DNA from: Cycas panzhihuaensis
Taxonomy: Eukaryota > Cycadophyta
NCBI GenBank assembly: GCA_023213395.1
Contig: CM041465.1
Location: 138,205,741-138,269,740 of the forward strand
Reading direction: 5' to 3'
DNA: 64,000 nucleotides
Positions 33,564 through 44,784 of the stretch are shown here, one piece after another. The notes beneath the pieces are model-generated. The model saw only the letters and a program-made list of their open reading frames with translations. It had not been told where the DNA came from and made no database searches. The position numbers and the translations under genes are program-made. The first letter of the stretch is position 1. Each line of letters opens with the position of its first letter.

Positions 33564-33878
33564 TGCTAGAGTGGTTAAGTGTTAACCATATAGTTAATTA
33601 ATGTAAATGTGGTTAATTAATGAGTTGATTAGTTGAATGGCCATGATTAACGAAGAGTCACATTTCTTTATATGGATGTACCATATGGGTTTATATATAT
33701 TCCAAGCCCTAGGTTGGACTTTAATGAATGTAATGATTGATTTGGCTTAGTGGGTTTCTTTCTCAAGAGGGTTTTTCTACATATATTCAATGTATCATTC
33801 TTTGTTATTTGATGCTTGTTGTGTATGCTAAAGATCTGGATGTATGTTGTGCATGTTAAACCATTTACAATCTTGGCA
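33564..33878 (+). repeat. TRIM 3' LTR
   Basis: Starts TGCTAGAGTGG after the PPT and ends AATCTTGGCA. Co-linear with the 5' LTR apart from point changes and a gap of about 20 bp. Confidence 0.93.
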
Positions 33879-36385
33879 TGGACTGATACTAACAAGATCA
33901 CTTGGAGGTGCAAAATAACTTTTTAACTTGATGCTTTCTCGATGAAAGCATGGGTTTATTCCATAATGAGAAGTCACATGCCTTTGATATTTTCAAAGAA
34001 TTTAAAGAGGAGGCTAAAAATAAAAGTGCATAGGTTGAAGATCTTCAAATCTAATAATAATGGTGAATACACCTCCAAAGAATTTGATCAATGTTGTAAG
34101 AATCATGGAATCAAAAAGTAGTTCACAACTATATATACACCATAGTAAAACAAAATGACAAGAAGGATGAATATGACTCTTATTAAAAAAAGTTAATATT
34201 GAATGCCAACAGTCTACTAGATTCGATAGGAGCTATGATGCAACAATTTACTTGATGAACAAGAGTCCTATAAAGGTTGTTAGAAATGTGACGCTTGAGG
34301 AGGCTTGGATAGACAGATAGCCTATAATAAGCCCTCATAGAAACTTTGAATGTATAGGATGTATACACATTCCAAAGGAGAAACAATAAAAATTTGATTA
34401 AGAAAATTTTAATTGCATTTTCATTTGGTATAATGAGATGGGCAAAACTTATTGAGTATATAGGTTAAAAATCAAAATGGTACACACAACTTGTGACGCC
34501 ATATTTAAAGAAAGTGACAAGGAGATAGTCCTAGGTTCATTGCAATTTAGGCAGGAGAAAGGAAAACAAATCAAGAAACAACTATAATCAAGTTTTTTGA
34601 GAGAATTTGTCATGCCAGAATCATAACCAATCAATGCATTAGTTGATACTATTGATGAAGAGGAGGGATTTGCAGATGTTAAATCTAAAATCATTTTGCC
34701 ATCAAAGAGGTTGCTCAAATGGTATTTGAAAATAATTGTTGATGCATAGTCACTTGAGACACAAGGCAAGAAAAAATCCAAGATGAGGTGCTTAATGAAA
34801 AAAGGGCTTCCACTTTTTAGGGGGCAAATTCAAAGAAAAAGTGGAAAGACGTTATAGATGTTGAAATCTGCGCAATGAGCAAGAATAAAACTTAGGATTT
34901 AGTATAATTTCTAAAAGGGAAATGTGCAAGTGGATGTAGATGGGTTTATATGACCAAATTCATATTTGATGGCTCGATTGAAATATAAAACTAGATTAGT
35001 GGCTAAAGGCTTCAAGTAGAAAGGAGGAGTTGATGATCATGAAACGTTTGCTCTAGTAGTAAAAATGATGACTATAAGGATCATACTTGCTTTTACTTCC
35101 TAATTTAAATGGAAATTACACTAGTTTGATGTGAGCAGTATTCTCCTTAATGGAGATTTGATAGAAGAGGTCTATATGGAGTAGCCACTTGGATATGCAG
35201 AGGAGGGTAAGGGATATTTGGTATGTCCCCTCTAAAAAAGGCTTTGTATGGCTTAAAGTAGGTTATTAAAGCATGGTATTTTATAATTGATGATTGTTTT
35301 CATAAGAATGGATTTGAAAATTCATTAGTTGATTCAAACTTGTATATAAAGGTTCATGATGGAAGATTTGTGACCTCCATGCTCTTATATGCTGGTGATT
35401 TAGTCATAACAAGCATTGATACCTCAATTGTAAATGACTTAAAAGAAGATTTGAAGAACTCTTTTAAAATGATTGATCTTCGACTACTCCATTATTACCT
35501 CAAATTAGAAGTTTGGTAAAGACCTGTTAGGATACCCATTTTGCATACTAAATACACATGGAAAATTTTGGAAAATTTCAGAATGGAGGACTACAAGCCT
35601 TCGTTGATCCCAATGGAAGCATGGACAAAGTTATTGGCTTAAGATGAAGGGAAGCAGGTATATGGCAATTTGTATAGACAAAAAGTTAAAATTTACATTT
35701 ATTTGATTACAACTAAACCTAATATTATTTATGCAATAGGCATGGCATCCAAGTTCATGATAGAACTAAAGCAAAGCCATTAGAAAATTGGAAGGAGGAT
35801 TTTGAGATACTTGTAGGAAACACTACAGTATGGAATTGAGTTTGCCCACAACAATAATTTTCTCTTGGAGGGTCTTTTTTATTTAGATTAGGTTGGATGC
35901 ATTGACAGTAGAAGGTTCATTTTTAGATACTATTTTAGTTTTAGATTAGTTATTATAACTTGGAGCAACAAAAAACAACCTAATGATGTCATTTCTTCTA
36001 GTAAAGCACAACATAATATTGTAGTTGTAGCATGTGAAGCCATCTAGTTAAAATTGTTTCTTGGTGATTTAGGTTTTTATTAAAAAGGTATTACAAAGTT
36101 AGACCATTATAATTCAAGTACATTGAAGATAGCCAAGAATCTAGTGTTTTATGCATTAAACATATTGAGGTGCGTCATCATTTTATTAGAGAAAAGACTA
36201 AAAATGGGGAGATTGAGTTGATTTACAAGCTTATTAATGAAAAGTTGCCACACATCTTCACCAAATTATTGGCACAAGACAAAATTGAGAAGTTTAGAGA
36301 TGGTATTAGTGTTAAATCCAATGAAATAAACATTAAGGGGAGTGCCAGAATTAATGTTCGCTTCAGTCATAATTTAATGTTGTGA
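33879..36385 (+). pseudogene. Copia 1 integrase core, RT and RNase H
   Basis: After the TRIM the integrase core continues with AWVYSIMRSHMPLIF-like text and NNGEYTSKEFDQCCKNHGIKK (about 34060). RT: KYKTRLVAKGFK (about 34985), LNGDLIEEVYME (about 35150), and the active-site box reads Y-A-G-D (35388-35399) where Y-A/V-D-D is required. RNase H and tail: HIEVRHHFIREKTKNGEIEL and FTKLLAQDKIEKFRDGI (open frame 36170-36385). The Asp to Gly change plus numerous stops rule out activity. Confidence 0.88.
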
Positions 36386-36640
36386 GTCCTAGTGGTTAGG
36401 TGAGTCCTTGATGGGTTAATTTGAACCATGTGTTATTGAGAGTTACCAAAGTCTTTAGTGGGTGCATGACACGAGTTAGGATAATTACCACTCTAATGGA
36501 TAGTTATTTAGCCAACACTTGTATTTATATCTATATCATACTTTGTATCACACAATTCAATATTAATGGAAAATATTTGAAGATAGACTAATTCTACTTT
36601 AAAATCTTTATTTGTTGTTCTATTATTAACTCATTTTTTT
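36332..36640 (+). repeat. Copia 1 PPT and 3' LTR
   Basis: PPT ATTAAGGGGAG (36332-36342) then TGCCAGAATTAATG. The LTR is followed by AT-rich DNA to 36910 in which I see no gene. Confidence 0.6.
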
Positions 36641-36910
36641 TCTTACATAGATATTACTTGGTGGGAGTGAGAGTAGACAAACTCAATATTCTAGGTTGTA
36701 GCTTATCTTTAGGGTAACTTTTGATGTAAAAAATTAAATACTATAATCTAAAGCATAGTATCCTAACACTAGTTTGACAAAATGACAAAATACAGTTGCC
36801 AATTTAAAAATTAAATTAGTAATTAAATTAAACTTACGACTAAAATAGATATTCTAAATCATAAATTTTTAAATATTTTTATGAGAATATTTTTCATTAT
36901 TATATTTTAG

Positions 36911-37020
36911 ACTAAGTCAGGTGCTAGGGTGCATCAGTAAGTACTACCTTTTGACATAAAAAATGTTCCAGGTTCGACCCCTAGGGAGTTTATAGGGGTG
37001 AACAGGATGAAAGGGTGACA
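36911..37020 (+). repeat. Possible tRNA-derived SINE head (pol III box B-like)
   Basis: GGTTCGACCCC (about 36971-36981) fits the RNA polymerase III box B consensus GGTTCGANNCC exactly. A box A-like stretch (GGTGCTAGGGTGC) lies about 45 bases upstream, at the very start of the repeat. In R1 the box is degraded. There is no clear poly(A) or T-run tail at a fixed distance, so this could be chance. Confidence 0.3.
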
Positions 37021-37705
37021 AAGTCCAACAACCTAGAAACCGATTCTCTCTTTAAGACTCAACATCAAAAAAGAAAAAAAAAATTAGACTTAATATTTCA
37101 TTTATAACTTCACAAGAAATATAAACATACTAGGGAAAATCAAGTTGATCTCTGTTAGTGATTAGTGTGCATTTTTGCATATCAATTTGGCGAGGCTCCT
37201 TTGAGTGTTACGTGTTTTTATTTTCATGAGAAGATGAATGGGCATGATAGGGATCAACCCATGTATAGTACCATGTACTTCTGTTCTTCCTTGATAGTGA
37301 ATTGAATTTACTATTAACTATGCCTATACTGTATTTCCTGTGTTCATTGCATGAGAACGAATACAAGGTAGAATGGGATGAAGTAAGGTCTGAGGTGAGT
37401 TAGATGTGAATGCAAGGAGAGGGAAATGTGCTCTAGAGTACAAATGTCATCTTGCTACCGGGAATCTCACACCTACAAGCTGTAAGAGTGGAAAGAAATG
37501 CAAACGAAGGCCACTTGTGCTTGGGTTTATGAATAGTAATGATTGCAACGGATGTAGGGAAAGCAGTTATGTCAAAATCTGAGTAGAGGCCAAGGATTTT
37601 AAGGATGAGGGACCTAGAGGAGTGTTGAGTTTATAAGGAAAAAAGATAAAAAAGACTTGAAGAAAATTGGATGATTTATCTCCAGAAGTGATCTGGAAAG
37701 AATTG

Positions 37706-37717
37706 GCTCTGATACCA
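37706..37717 (-). other. Initiator-Met PBS next to a short LTR-like segment
   Basis: The minus strand reads TGGTATCAGAGC, a perfect tRNA-Met PBS, two bases after CCCCTACA, which ends the 37720-37833 segment. Confidence 0.75.
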
Positions 37718-37719
37718 AT

Positions 37720-37833
37720 TGTAGGGGTCCTGCCACTCCAGCATACAACAGGGACCATGTTCTAGCAAAATTGGCTCCAAATGGAGATGCCTGAAGGCAG
37801 AATAATACAGCAACAAATATTTGATACCCTACA
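37720..37833 (-). repeat. 114-bp LTR-like segment, TGTAGGG...CCCCTACA
   Basis: Read on the minus strand it starts TGTAGGGTATC and ends GACCCCTACA, with short terminal inverted repeats, and is followed by a Met PBS. Length and layout suit the 5' LTR of a very small (TRIM/SMART-like) retroelement, but no second copy is found downstream on the minus strand within R2. It abuts the end of the copia gag at 37860. Confidence 0.5.
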
Positions 37834-37859
37834 CTCTTTCCTTTCTCATCTTGGTTTAC

Positions 37860-38710
37860 CTTGTACTTATCTCGTTTCTTGATCCAATAACTTCTTTCTC
37901 TATGACCGTCTTTCTTGTAATAATTACACCTACCAATGAACTTCTTCTTTTCTCTGGAGGTCTCACCAATCTTCTGTGTAGACTTACTTTCATGGACTAT
38001 ATCCTTCTTTGTGTATTTATTACCAAGGTCTGATTTGAAATGAATCCACCGAGCATCCCATGATGCTTCAATTTGGCATCTTCAGCTAGGATCAAATTTT
38101 TTAAGGACTCAAAAGACTCACCTTCCATGGTTTCATCACTACCATAAATAGTCTGAAAGGTGGAAAATAAAACTAGTAGCTTAGATATGATAATAGAAAA
38201 CAACAAAGCATCATCTATTGAGTTTGACTTTAGCTCATTCAATCTATTTCTCAAATTAGTTATCTTGTTCAAGAAGGCACTAATGTTATTTTCGTCTTCT
38301 ACTTTTGCACTTAATAATTCCATCATGAGAGCAACATGACAATTGGTCTTCTTTTTCTCAAAAGTCTCACATAGTTTAGTCCAAATTTCATATGAGGTTT
38401 CAAGATTATGTACTAAAGCTCTTTGATCAGGGACTAAAGATAATTTGAGTAAACTAACAGCCATGAATTATCTTTCCTCAACACATACACAATCTTTTTC
38501 ATCTAAAGGCAAGCTTAATAAAGGTGGATTGGTGATTCCCCAAAGTTGGTTTACCATTAAAACAAGCTCTATGTGTGCCTTCCACTCATTAAAATTATTC
38601 CCATTGAAAGTAACTAACGGGGCTAGCTTCCCCATGACTTAAAGAAATTGGCAAAACAACTCAGAGAATTAACTGTTACTAAGCAACTTCTCTTGAATAG
38701 CAGACATATA
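37860..38710 (-). pseudogene. gag: Ty1/copia-type gag with zinc knuckle, R2 copy
   Basis: The minus strand encodes, from about 38710, MSAIQEKLLSNS-stop, then VMGKLAPLVTFNG with EWKAHIELVLM (N-terminal copia gag box), ALVHNLETSYEIWTKLCETF, LMMELLSAKVEDENN, FLNKITNLRNRLNEL, GSDETMEGESFESLKNLILAE and AEDAKLKHHG (open frame 38464-37997). It ends near 37880 with C-N-Y-Y-K-K-D-G-H-R-E-K-E-V, a knuckle whose last Cys is lost. No protease or pol follows: the 114-bp LTR-like segment comes next. Either the pol was deleted, or this was a gag-only, non-autonomous element. Confidence 0.85.
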
Positions 38711-39425
38711 ATTCAAGATTAATTAAGTTAAATGACATCAAAAAATGAATCACTTTGAATTAAATGACCTCAAGTCTGATTGTAATTTAAACACAACACA
38801 ACACACTTCTAAACCAATGTAACTTTTGCATCGAATGTCTTTCTTGTCACCCACATATAATCTCACATAATAATAATTAAGTAGTCCCTTAATGAGAGAA
38901 ATCATTGCTTAGAATATGATAAAAACTTAAACTTAATTACTCAAAATAAATCCTCCTCAATATAAGATTATGCCTCATTAAAGAACATACTATTGATTTG
39001 TAAAGGCAACAATTAAAACCTTTATTAAAAATCAACTTAAAGTAATATTGTACCATGTTAATAAGGTTGCAACTAACTTTGTATTCATATGGAACCATTG
39101 GATCTCAATATCAAGCCAAATGATGAGTCATTTTTAGTGTCCACCAAATGCAGAAGCCTCAACGTAAAAGGGTGAGTCAATAGAGCTGTACGGAATGCAT
39201 GTATAGTCGGCGCTTAATACAAAGAATGCATCATAATGAAGTATTGAGACATAGTGAGTAAGGGCAAACTGCCGCATGGATTGCTGCACTCTTCAGGCAC
39301 GATATGTGTCAAAGAGATAAGACGTATTAATACACAAAACCCTTGACCAACTATAGAATCAATGGCAGTGTGAAGATAGACAATGACGTGATAAAATTAA
39401 TATGCGAAACTTCTAAGCAACGGCA

Positions 39426-40158
39426 ACATGAAAAAACAACAGTAGCAAGCTTGGAGGAGATGGTACAAGGCTAAAAAATGCTGGGAAATAATGGTAGTAG
39501 GATATCAATCAAATGTCTCCCAGTGTATATGGTGCTACATAAGTATGTACGAAGAGGATTTAAGACCAATAATTTTAAATTTAGAGTAGTATAAGAGATG
39601 GACAATGATAAATCTTTGAGTATGTTGTTAAGATTGTATTCTATCCTTCAGATATATAAGAAGTATATCAAGGAACAACATCAAATGAGATGCAGGTAAG
39701 AAGACAACAAAGGGTAATAGAATATTACAGTAAATAGCCAAGATGCTTCAAGTTTGATTGGCCAAATATAAACACTGAAGGAAATATGGCTATCAACAAA
39801 ATATACTAACTTTTTATAGAAATCTTTAGGCTTTTATGATGATGCAAGAATAAAGAAATAGATATGGGAGTGCAAAAAAAAAATATAACAGCACTATGAG
39901 GATAATAGAGCAAGAGAAATGAAAGAATAACATAAGATACCTTTAAGAGAGATCAGATGGATTTGTATAGGGCATCTGCAACTTCTTCAAAGTCAATTTT
40001 CCTTCAACTCTCTTCTCAAATGTTCAACATAACTGATAATAGGGTTACACCAATTCTCTACACGACTCCACGCATCTACATGCTCCAACAATCAGATAAT
40101 GAAAGCTGATGCGATCATAGCTCCATGCAGCTTATCTGGTGGCAATGTACAACCATGA
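39426..40158. other. AT-rich stretch between R2 and a minus-strand copia LTR
   Basis: No recognisable gene. On the minus strand it would be the leader following the PBS at 40159-40170; a run such as EESRRKIDFEEVADALYKS near 40000 is translatable but unassigned. Confidence 0.4.
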
Positions 40159-40410
40159 GCTCTGATACCATATTGAAAACTAAGCCTACCAGATTGTTTA
40201 TGTATACACCAATCTCAGAAATAAGTATGCAACGAGATTTCGTGGGAAAACCGATAATAGAACACTGATTACATTGGAACCAAAAAGCATGAGTATACAA
40301 ATGGTCTTCGGGTATATATAGATATGTAAAACCAAAAATATTCAAATGTCCTTTATATCTATTGACCCAAACAAATAAGAAATAAGATTTGCACATGAAA
40401 TTATATTACA
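40159..40410 (-). repeat. Minus-strand copia LTR with PBS
   Basis: Minus-strand LTR from 40410 (TGTAATATAATTTC) to 40174 (TTTTCA), containing TATATATACC (about 40312-40321) and TTTTCCCACGAAATC, a string common in plant copia LTRs. It is followed by the perfect Met PBS TGGTATCAGAGC (40170-40159 on the minus strand). Whether it belonged to the gag at 38710 is unknown. No second LTR was seen. The following 40411-40690 is AT-rich and holds nothing recognisable. Confidence 0.65.
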
Positions 40411-40689
40411 TTTACATTAGTTCGGTGATATTTTAATTGATGACCCTTGAATAAATCTAGCAAAATTTTAATTTGTAATCATTATTAATATAAAAATCTT
40501 ACTTTGGAGGAGGTTAAGTCCCAATAGGACACTTGTATATGTCTTAAAGTTGAAGAGGGATAATTTTTACTTGTGATTTTTAGTGCCTTTATTGCCTTAT
40601 TTCTTTTCAAACACTTTACCTTTTTAAATAATTTATTTTTAAGGTAATTTTTTTTATTATGACCTTAAGAATAGGTAATGTAATTATGC

Positions 40690-41640
40690 TAAAGTTTGAT
40701 GGTACTAACCTTTTGAATTAAAATATAATAATGAAACCCATTTTTGTATCCAAGCATATGTGAGACTTAATTAAAACAAGTTATGGAGCATTTGAAGCTA
40801 ATGCCATTAAAGACCAAAGTAGGACCTACAAGAAGAATGAAAAGTGAGACAACGAATCTTTGATATGTATCTTATGTACATTAGAAGATCATATTTTTTT
40901 TTAAGGGTGAGTAAAGCCTCTACATCAAAGGAAGCATGGGATGTATTGAAGACCACTTATGAAGGAGCATTTACATCAAAACTCCAAACATTGAGGAGTA
41001 AGTTAAAGAACTCTAAGATGAATGACAATAAAGAAGTGAATGACTTCATAACAAAAATCTAAGGCCTAGTCAATCAAATAAGGGTCTTATGAGAAGTTAT
41101 TACTAAGTAAAGAACAGCAGAGAAGATCTTGATATGTGTTAGTATTATTAAAATATTTGAGATGGTTGCCATAAGTATTGAGATCTCCAAGAGCCTTACT
41201 ACCCTTAAAATTGATCAATTTAGTCTAATGCTACTTGTTAACGAGAAAAAAATGGGAAATTAAATTTCTAGAGTATGTATTTACCTCTAGGGTAAAGATA
41301 AGGTCTATTTTTCAAGGGTAAAATTCTAGGGGAAGAGAATAATCTCCTAGAAGAAAAGGTCAATAACTTAGAAAATAAAATCAATTTTATTGAAGACAAG
41401 GTCAAGTTTGTTAAGGGCAAGAATAATATCATCAAGGACAAAGTCATTTTCATCAAGATCAAAATTAATTTCAAAGTCAAAGATAAAGATATTTTTAGGG
41501 CTAATTTAAATAAGGCCACAAACAAAATTATGGACCTCAAGGAAGAGGTAGAGGTTAAAGTCGAAGAGGTAGAATCTAATGACAAAGAGGAAGAATTCAT
41601 AAGGGTAGAGTAATAATATGATATTCTTATTTTCATCAAA
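40690..41640 (+). pseudogene. gag: Copia 2 gag and coiled-coil linker
   Basis: KFDGTNLLN (the N-terminal W/Y-x-x-W box region), then RVSKASTSKEAWDVLKTTYEG and KLQTLRSKLKNSKMNDNKEVNDFITKI (40844-41062), the classic copia gag core. 41327-41612 is a Lys/Glu/Ile/Asn-rich coiled coil with a loosely repeated 'DKVxFIK' unit (EENNLLEEKVNNLENKINF, then NKIMDLKEEVE). No intact zinc knuckle was found. Stops at 41060 and 41591 interrupt. Confidence 0.82.
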
Positions 41641-41739
41641 GTGGGTAATTAGAGGAAAATTATTTTACAAAAAGATTTAATTTATAAAGGGGGACTACTA
41701 ATACAACTAATGAAGAAAGGAAAAATAAAAGACTTTTTG

Positions 41740-43000
41740 TATCAAGTTTGATGGAAAATAAGAAAGAAAATAGTTGGTATATAGACTCAGGATGTTCTAT
41801 CTACATGGTATATAGAGAAGAGTGGTTCAAAGAATTAGATAAGACCAAAAGAAGTAAGATTATGTTTAGTGATAATACCACTTAAGGTGTAGTTGGCAAA
41901 GGGAATATTTCCATATAAATAGATTTTGGAGAAATAAGGCGTATTAATAATGTGCTTCAGATCTTAGTACTAAAAAAATATTGTTATAAGTGGGACAAAT
42001 GATATACCAAAAACATAAGATAATGTTTGATAATAATGAGTGCACCATTAAAGATAAGCTAAGGAATAAAGTAATAGTGGCTAAAAGACAAATGACTAGT
42101 GATAGATTGTTTAAACTAATCATCCCCCAACTAATTATTATGCCTTAAAGGTTTCAACCAATATGGATAGTGAAACATGGCACAAAAGACTTGGCCATAT
42201 GAACTGTAATAGTTTAGACTTAATGAAAAAGATGGAAATGGTGATAGGACTACCTAATATTGAATATAACAAGGAATTATGTGAATGGCATATACTTAGT
42301 AAATAACAAAGGGAAGGATTCCCTAATGAAAGCTATAGGGCTAATGTATCTCTTTAATTAGTATACATAGATTTATATGGTCCAATAGATGTGGATGTAC
42401 TTAGAGGATTCAAGTGTTTCATGACATTCATTGATGATTTTACAAGGATGACTTGGATTTACTTTCTTAAGTTTAAGTTAGATGTACTTTAATGCTTCAT
42501 TGACTTCAGAAGTATAGTTGAATGATAAAGTAGACTTAAAAGTTTGACCTTAAGATTAGATAATGGGGGAGAATTCATTTCAAATAAGTTTAAATATTAT
42601 TATAGATATTTTGTAATATGAAAATAACTCATAAATCCCTATACACCTCAATAAAATAGGGTTGCAGAAAGAAAGAATAGGACAATTATTAAAATGGTAA
42701 GAAGTATATTTAAAGACAAGCATCTAGGTAATGAATGTTAGGCATAAACTATATATACAATTGTCTATTTATTAAATAAGTATACTACTAAAGTAGTGAG
42801 ATAGGTTACACTTATAAAATCTTGGACAAGTTACAAGCTAAACATTAAACACTTAAGTTTTTAGGTGCATAGCTTATGCATATATCTCATAATAAAAGAG
42901 GATAAAATTAAATGACAAGAGTACCAAGTGCATATTTATAGGATATAGTGACTCTTCTAGTTCCTATAAACTTTATGATTCAAGAGGCAAAAGGATTATT
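41740..43000 (+). pseudogene. Copia 2 protease and integrase
   Basis: Protease box WYIDSGCSIYMVYREEW (about 41776-41826), with catalytic D-S-G kept. Integrase: HKRLGHMN-like text as WHKRLGHMNCNSLDLM (about 42178), FIDDFTRMTWIYFLKFK (about 42430), LDNGGEFISNKFKYY (Asp, about 42560) and RVAERKNRTIIKMVRSI (Glu, about 42660). Many TAG/TAA codons interrupt it. The catalytic residues are recognisable despite the decay. Confidence 0.82.
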
Positions 43001-43249
43001 ATAAGTAGGGATGTCATCTTCAAGGAAGATGAATTTTATTAAGAAGAAGTTATTGAAAAGGATAAAGGTAAAAATATCATGGTTGAAGTAGACTTTAACT
43101 CTAACTCAAGTGGTATAAATATACCTAATGTGAATGAAGAAAGATATTTTACTTCAAATCAAAGGATCTTAAAATAGGTATAAAGGGCTCATAACCCTCA
43201 AAATATCTTAGAAAATAACTTTGAGAGAAGAACTATAAGATCTCAAAGG

Positions 43250-44780
43250 GTGAACTTTGTACTTATAACTCAAGTTATAGAGTTTAATAAGCCTCACAAC
43301 TTTGAAGAGGTAAACAATCAAGATAAATTTAAAAAATTAATAGAAGAAGAGTATAGTACCTTAATAAATAATGACATGTGGAAGTTAGTAGATTTGCCAC
43401 CTAGTAAGAATATGATTAGAATAAGACTAAATATAGATTAGATAGGTCCATTAATAAATATAAAGCAATGTTAGTTAGTTATAAAAGGCTATGCTTAAAT
43501 TAAGGGTATAGATTATAATGAGATATTTACTCTTATTACAAGGTTAGAAATAGTCAAGTTAATTATGGCCTTAGTTACACAACAATGTTAGATAATACAT
43601 CAAATTAATATAAAAACTGCCTTCTTGAATGTCTATATAGATGAAGAGATTTATGTTCAACAACTTAAGGGGTTTGAAGTGAAAGGAGAACAAAACAAGG
43701 TTTATAAACTTAAAAAGGCCTTGTATGGACTCAAGCAAGTACCTAGAGTATGGTACTCTAGGATTGATAAGTATTTTAAAGATAAAGGATTCTAAAAAAG
43801 CTAATCGAATCCCAATTTATATATATAATTGGAAGGAAGATAAATACTAATTATATGATTGTATATAGATGGCATAGTATATATTAGGAACTATGATTAC
43901 TTGTCCCAAAAGTTTAAGAAAGATATATTGAAAGAATTTGAGATGACAGACTTAGGACTTATACATTACTTTTTAGGCATGGAAGTATGATAGGAAGAAA
44001 AGGGGTTATTTATTTCCTAAAGGAAGTACATATTGGATATGTTTCATAAGTTTAATATTAGTAGTTGTAAGCCATTTGCAATGCTAATTATCCAAGTTTG
44101 AGGAATTGAAATTAATTGATTCTACACTTTATAGGTAATTGATTGGGAGCCTAATTTACTTAACTTCAACTTGACTATGCATCATGTATGTAGTCAATAT
44201 GGTTTCCAGATTTATGCATGAGCCTAAGGTAAAATATTAGAAACCAACCAAAAGGATTCTTAGGGATCTCAAAGGTACTATTTGATATGGATTACATTAC
44301 AAGTCATTGGGGGATTACAGGTTGATTGGCTATACAAACTCAGACTAGATAGGTTATGTAGAAGAAAGGAAATCTACCTCAGGATATACATTAAGTTTGG
44401 GTTCAATAGTAGCAATATAGAGTTCAAAGTAGCAAGCAATAATATCTCTTTCTACTTCAAAAATATAGTACAAAGCAGCTATAATAAGAGCATATGAGAT
44501 AATTTGGCTTAAAAGAAAATAGGTCGATCCCCCATAGTTTCTTTATAATAATTAAAGCACCATTTAGATGATTAGGAATCTAGTGTTTCATAGTAGGACA
44601 AAGTACCTTGAAACATAATATCACTTCATCAGAGAGTTGGTATAGTAAGGTGAATTAGAATTGGTCTATTGAAACATAGTAAAATATGTGGCAAACATAT
44701 TCATAAAGGCGCTTGGTAAAATAATGTTTATTAAATTTAAAGATAAACTTAGAGTCTTCCTAAATAGGCATTATAGGGGA
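43250..44780 (+). pseudogene. Copia 2 RT and RNase H
   Basis: RT begins FNKPHNFEEVNNQDKFKKLIEEEYSTLINNDMWKLVDLPPSKN (43275-43410 in part); further on come [20 protein letters not shown] (about 43610), [17 protein letters not shown] (about 43710), and the active-site box reads Y-I-D-G (43862-43873), the second Asp changed to Gly. RNase H text includes GYTNSD-stop-IGYVEERKSTSGYTLSLG (about 44325-44405). The tail near 44590-44750 matches HFIRELVQ-like and IFIKALGKIMFIKFKDKLRV. Numerous stops. Confidence 0.85.
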
Positions 44781-44784
44781 GAAA

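Larger units (their letters stand above)
33097..33878 (+). mobile_element. TRIM (terminal-repeat retrotransposon in miniature), 782 bp
   Basis: Two LTRs, 33097-33430 (334 bp, TGTTAGAGTGG to CTTAACA) and 33564-33878 (315 bp, TGCTAGAGTGG to CTTGGCA), flank a 133-bp internal part. That part starts with a perfect initiator-Met PBS TGGTATCAGAGC (33431-33442) and ends with PPT TTAAAGGGGA (33554-33563). It has no coding capacity and must have moved with proteins from another element. Orientation is the same as copia 1. LTR differences include a short deletion around 33720, so it is not very young. Confidence 0.95.
32040..36640 (+). mobile_element. Copia 1, Ty1/copia element lacking its 5' LTR
   Basis: Order gag tail, protease, integrase, RT, RNase H, PPT, 3' LTR, with integrase before RT as in Ty1/copia. 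A TRIM sits inside its integrase (33097-33878). PPT ATTAAGGGGAG at 36332-36342 precedes an LTR starting TGCCAGAATT at 36343; the LTR end is not clear (about 36640). Confidence 0.88.
36911..39425. repeat. R2, second copy of the 2.5 kb repeat
   Basis: Co-linear with R1 (1-2462). It begins GACTAAGTCAGG, and the match to R1 runs up to the N gap (R1 ...GCAATGACAA, R2 ...GCAACGGCAA). It contains the better preserved forms of the B-box-like motif, the 114-bp LTR-like segment and the antisense copia gag. Confidence 0.88.

Noticed and set aside
37706-37717. GCTCTGATACCA and similar strings as parts of tRNA genes
   Set aside because: They are complements of the Met tRNA 3' end placed beside LTR ends, that is, primer-binding sites; no cloverleaf sequence surrounds them.
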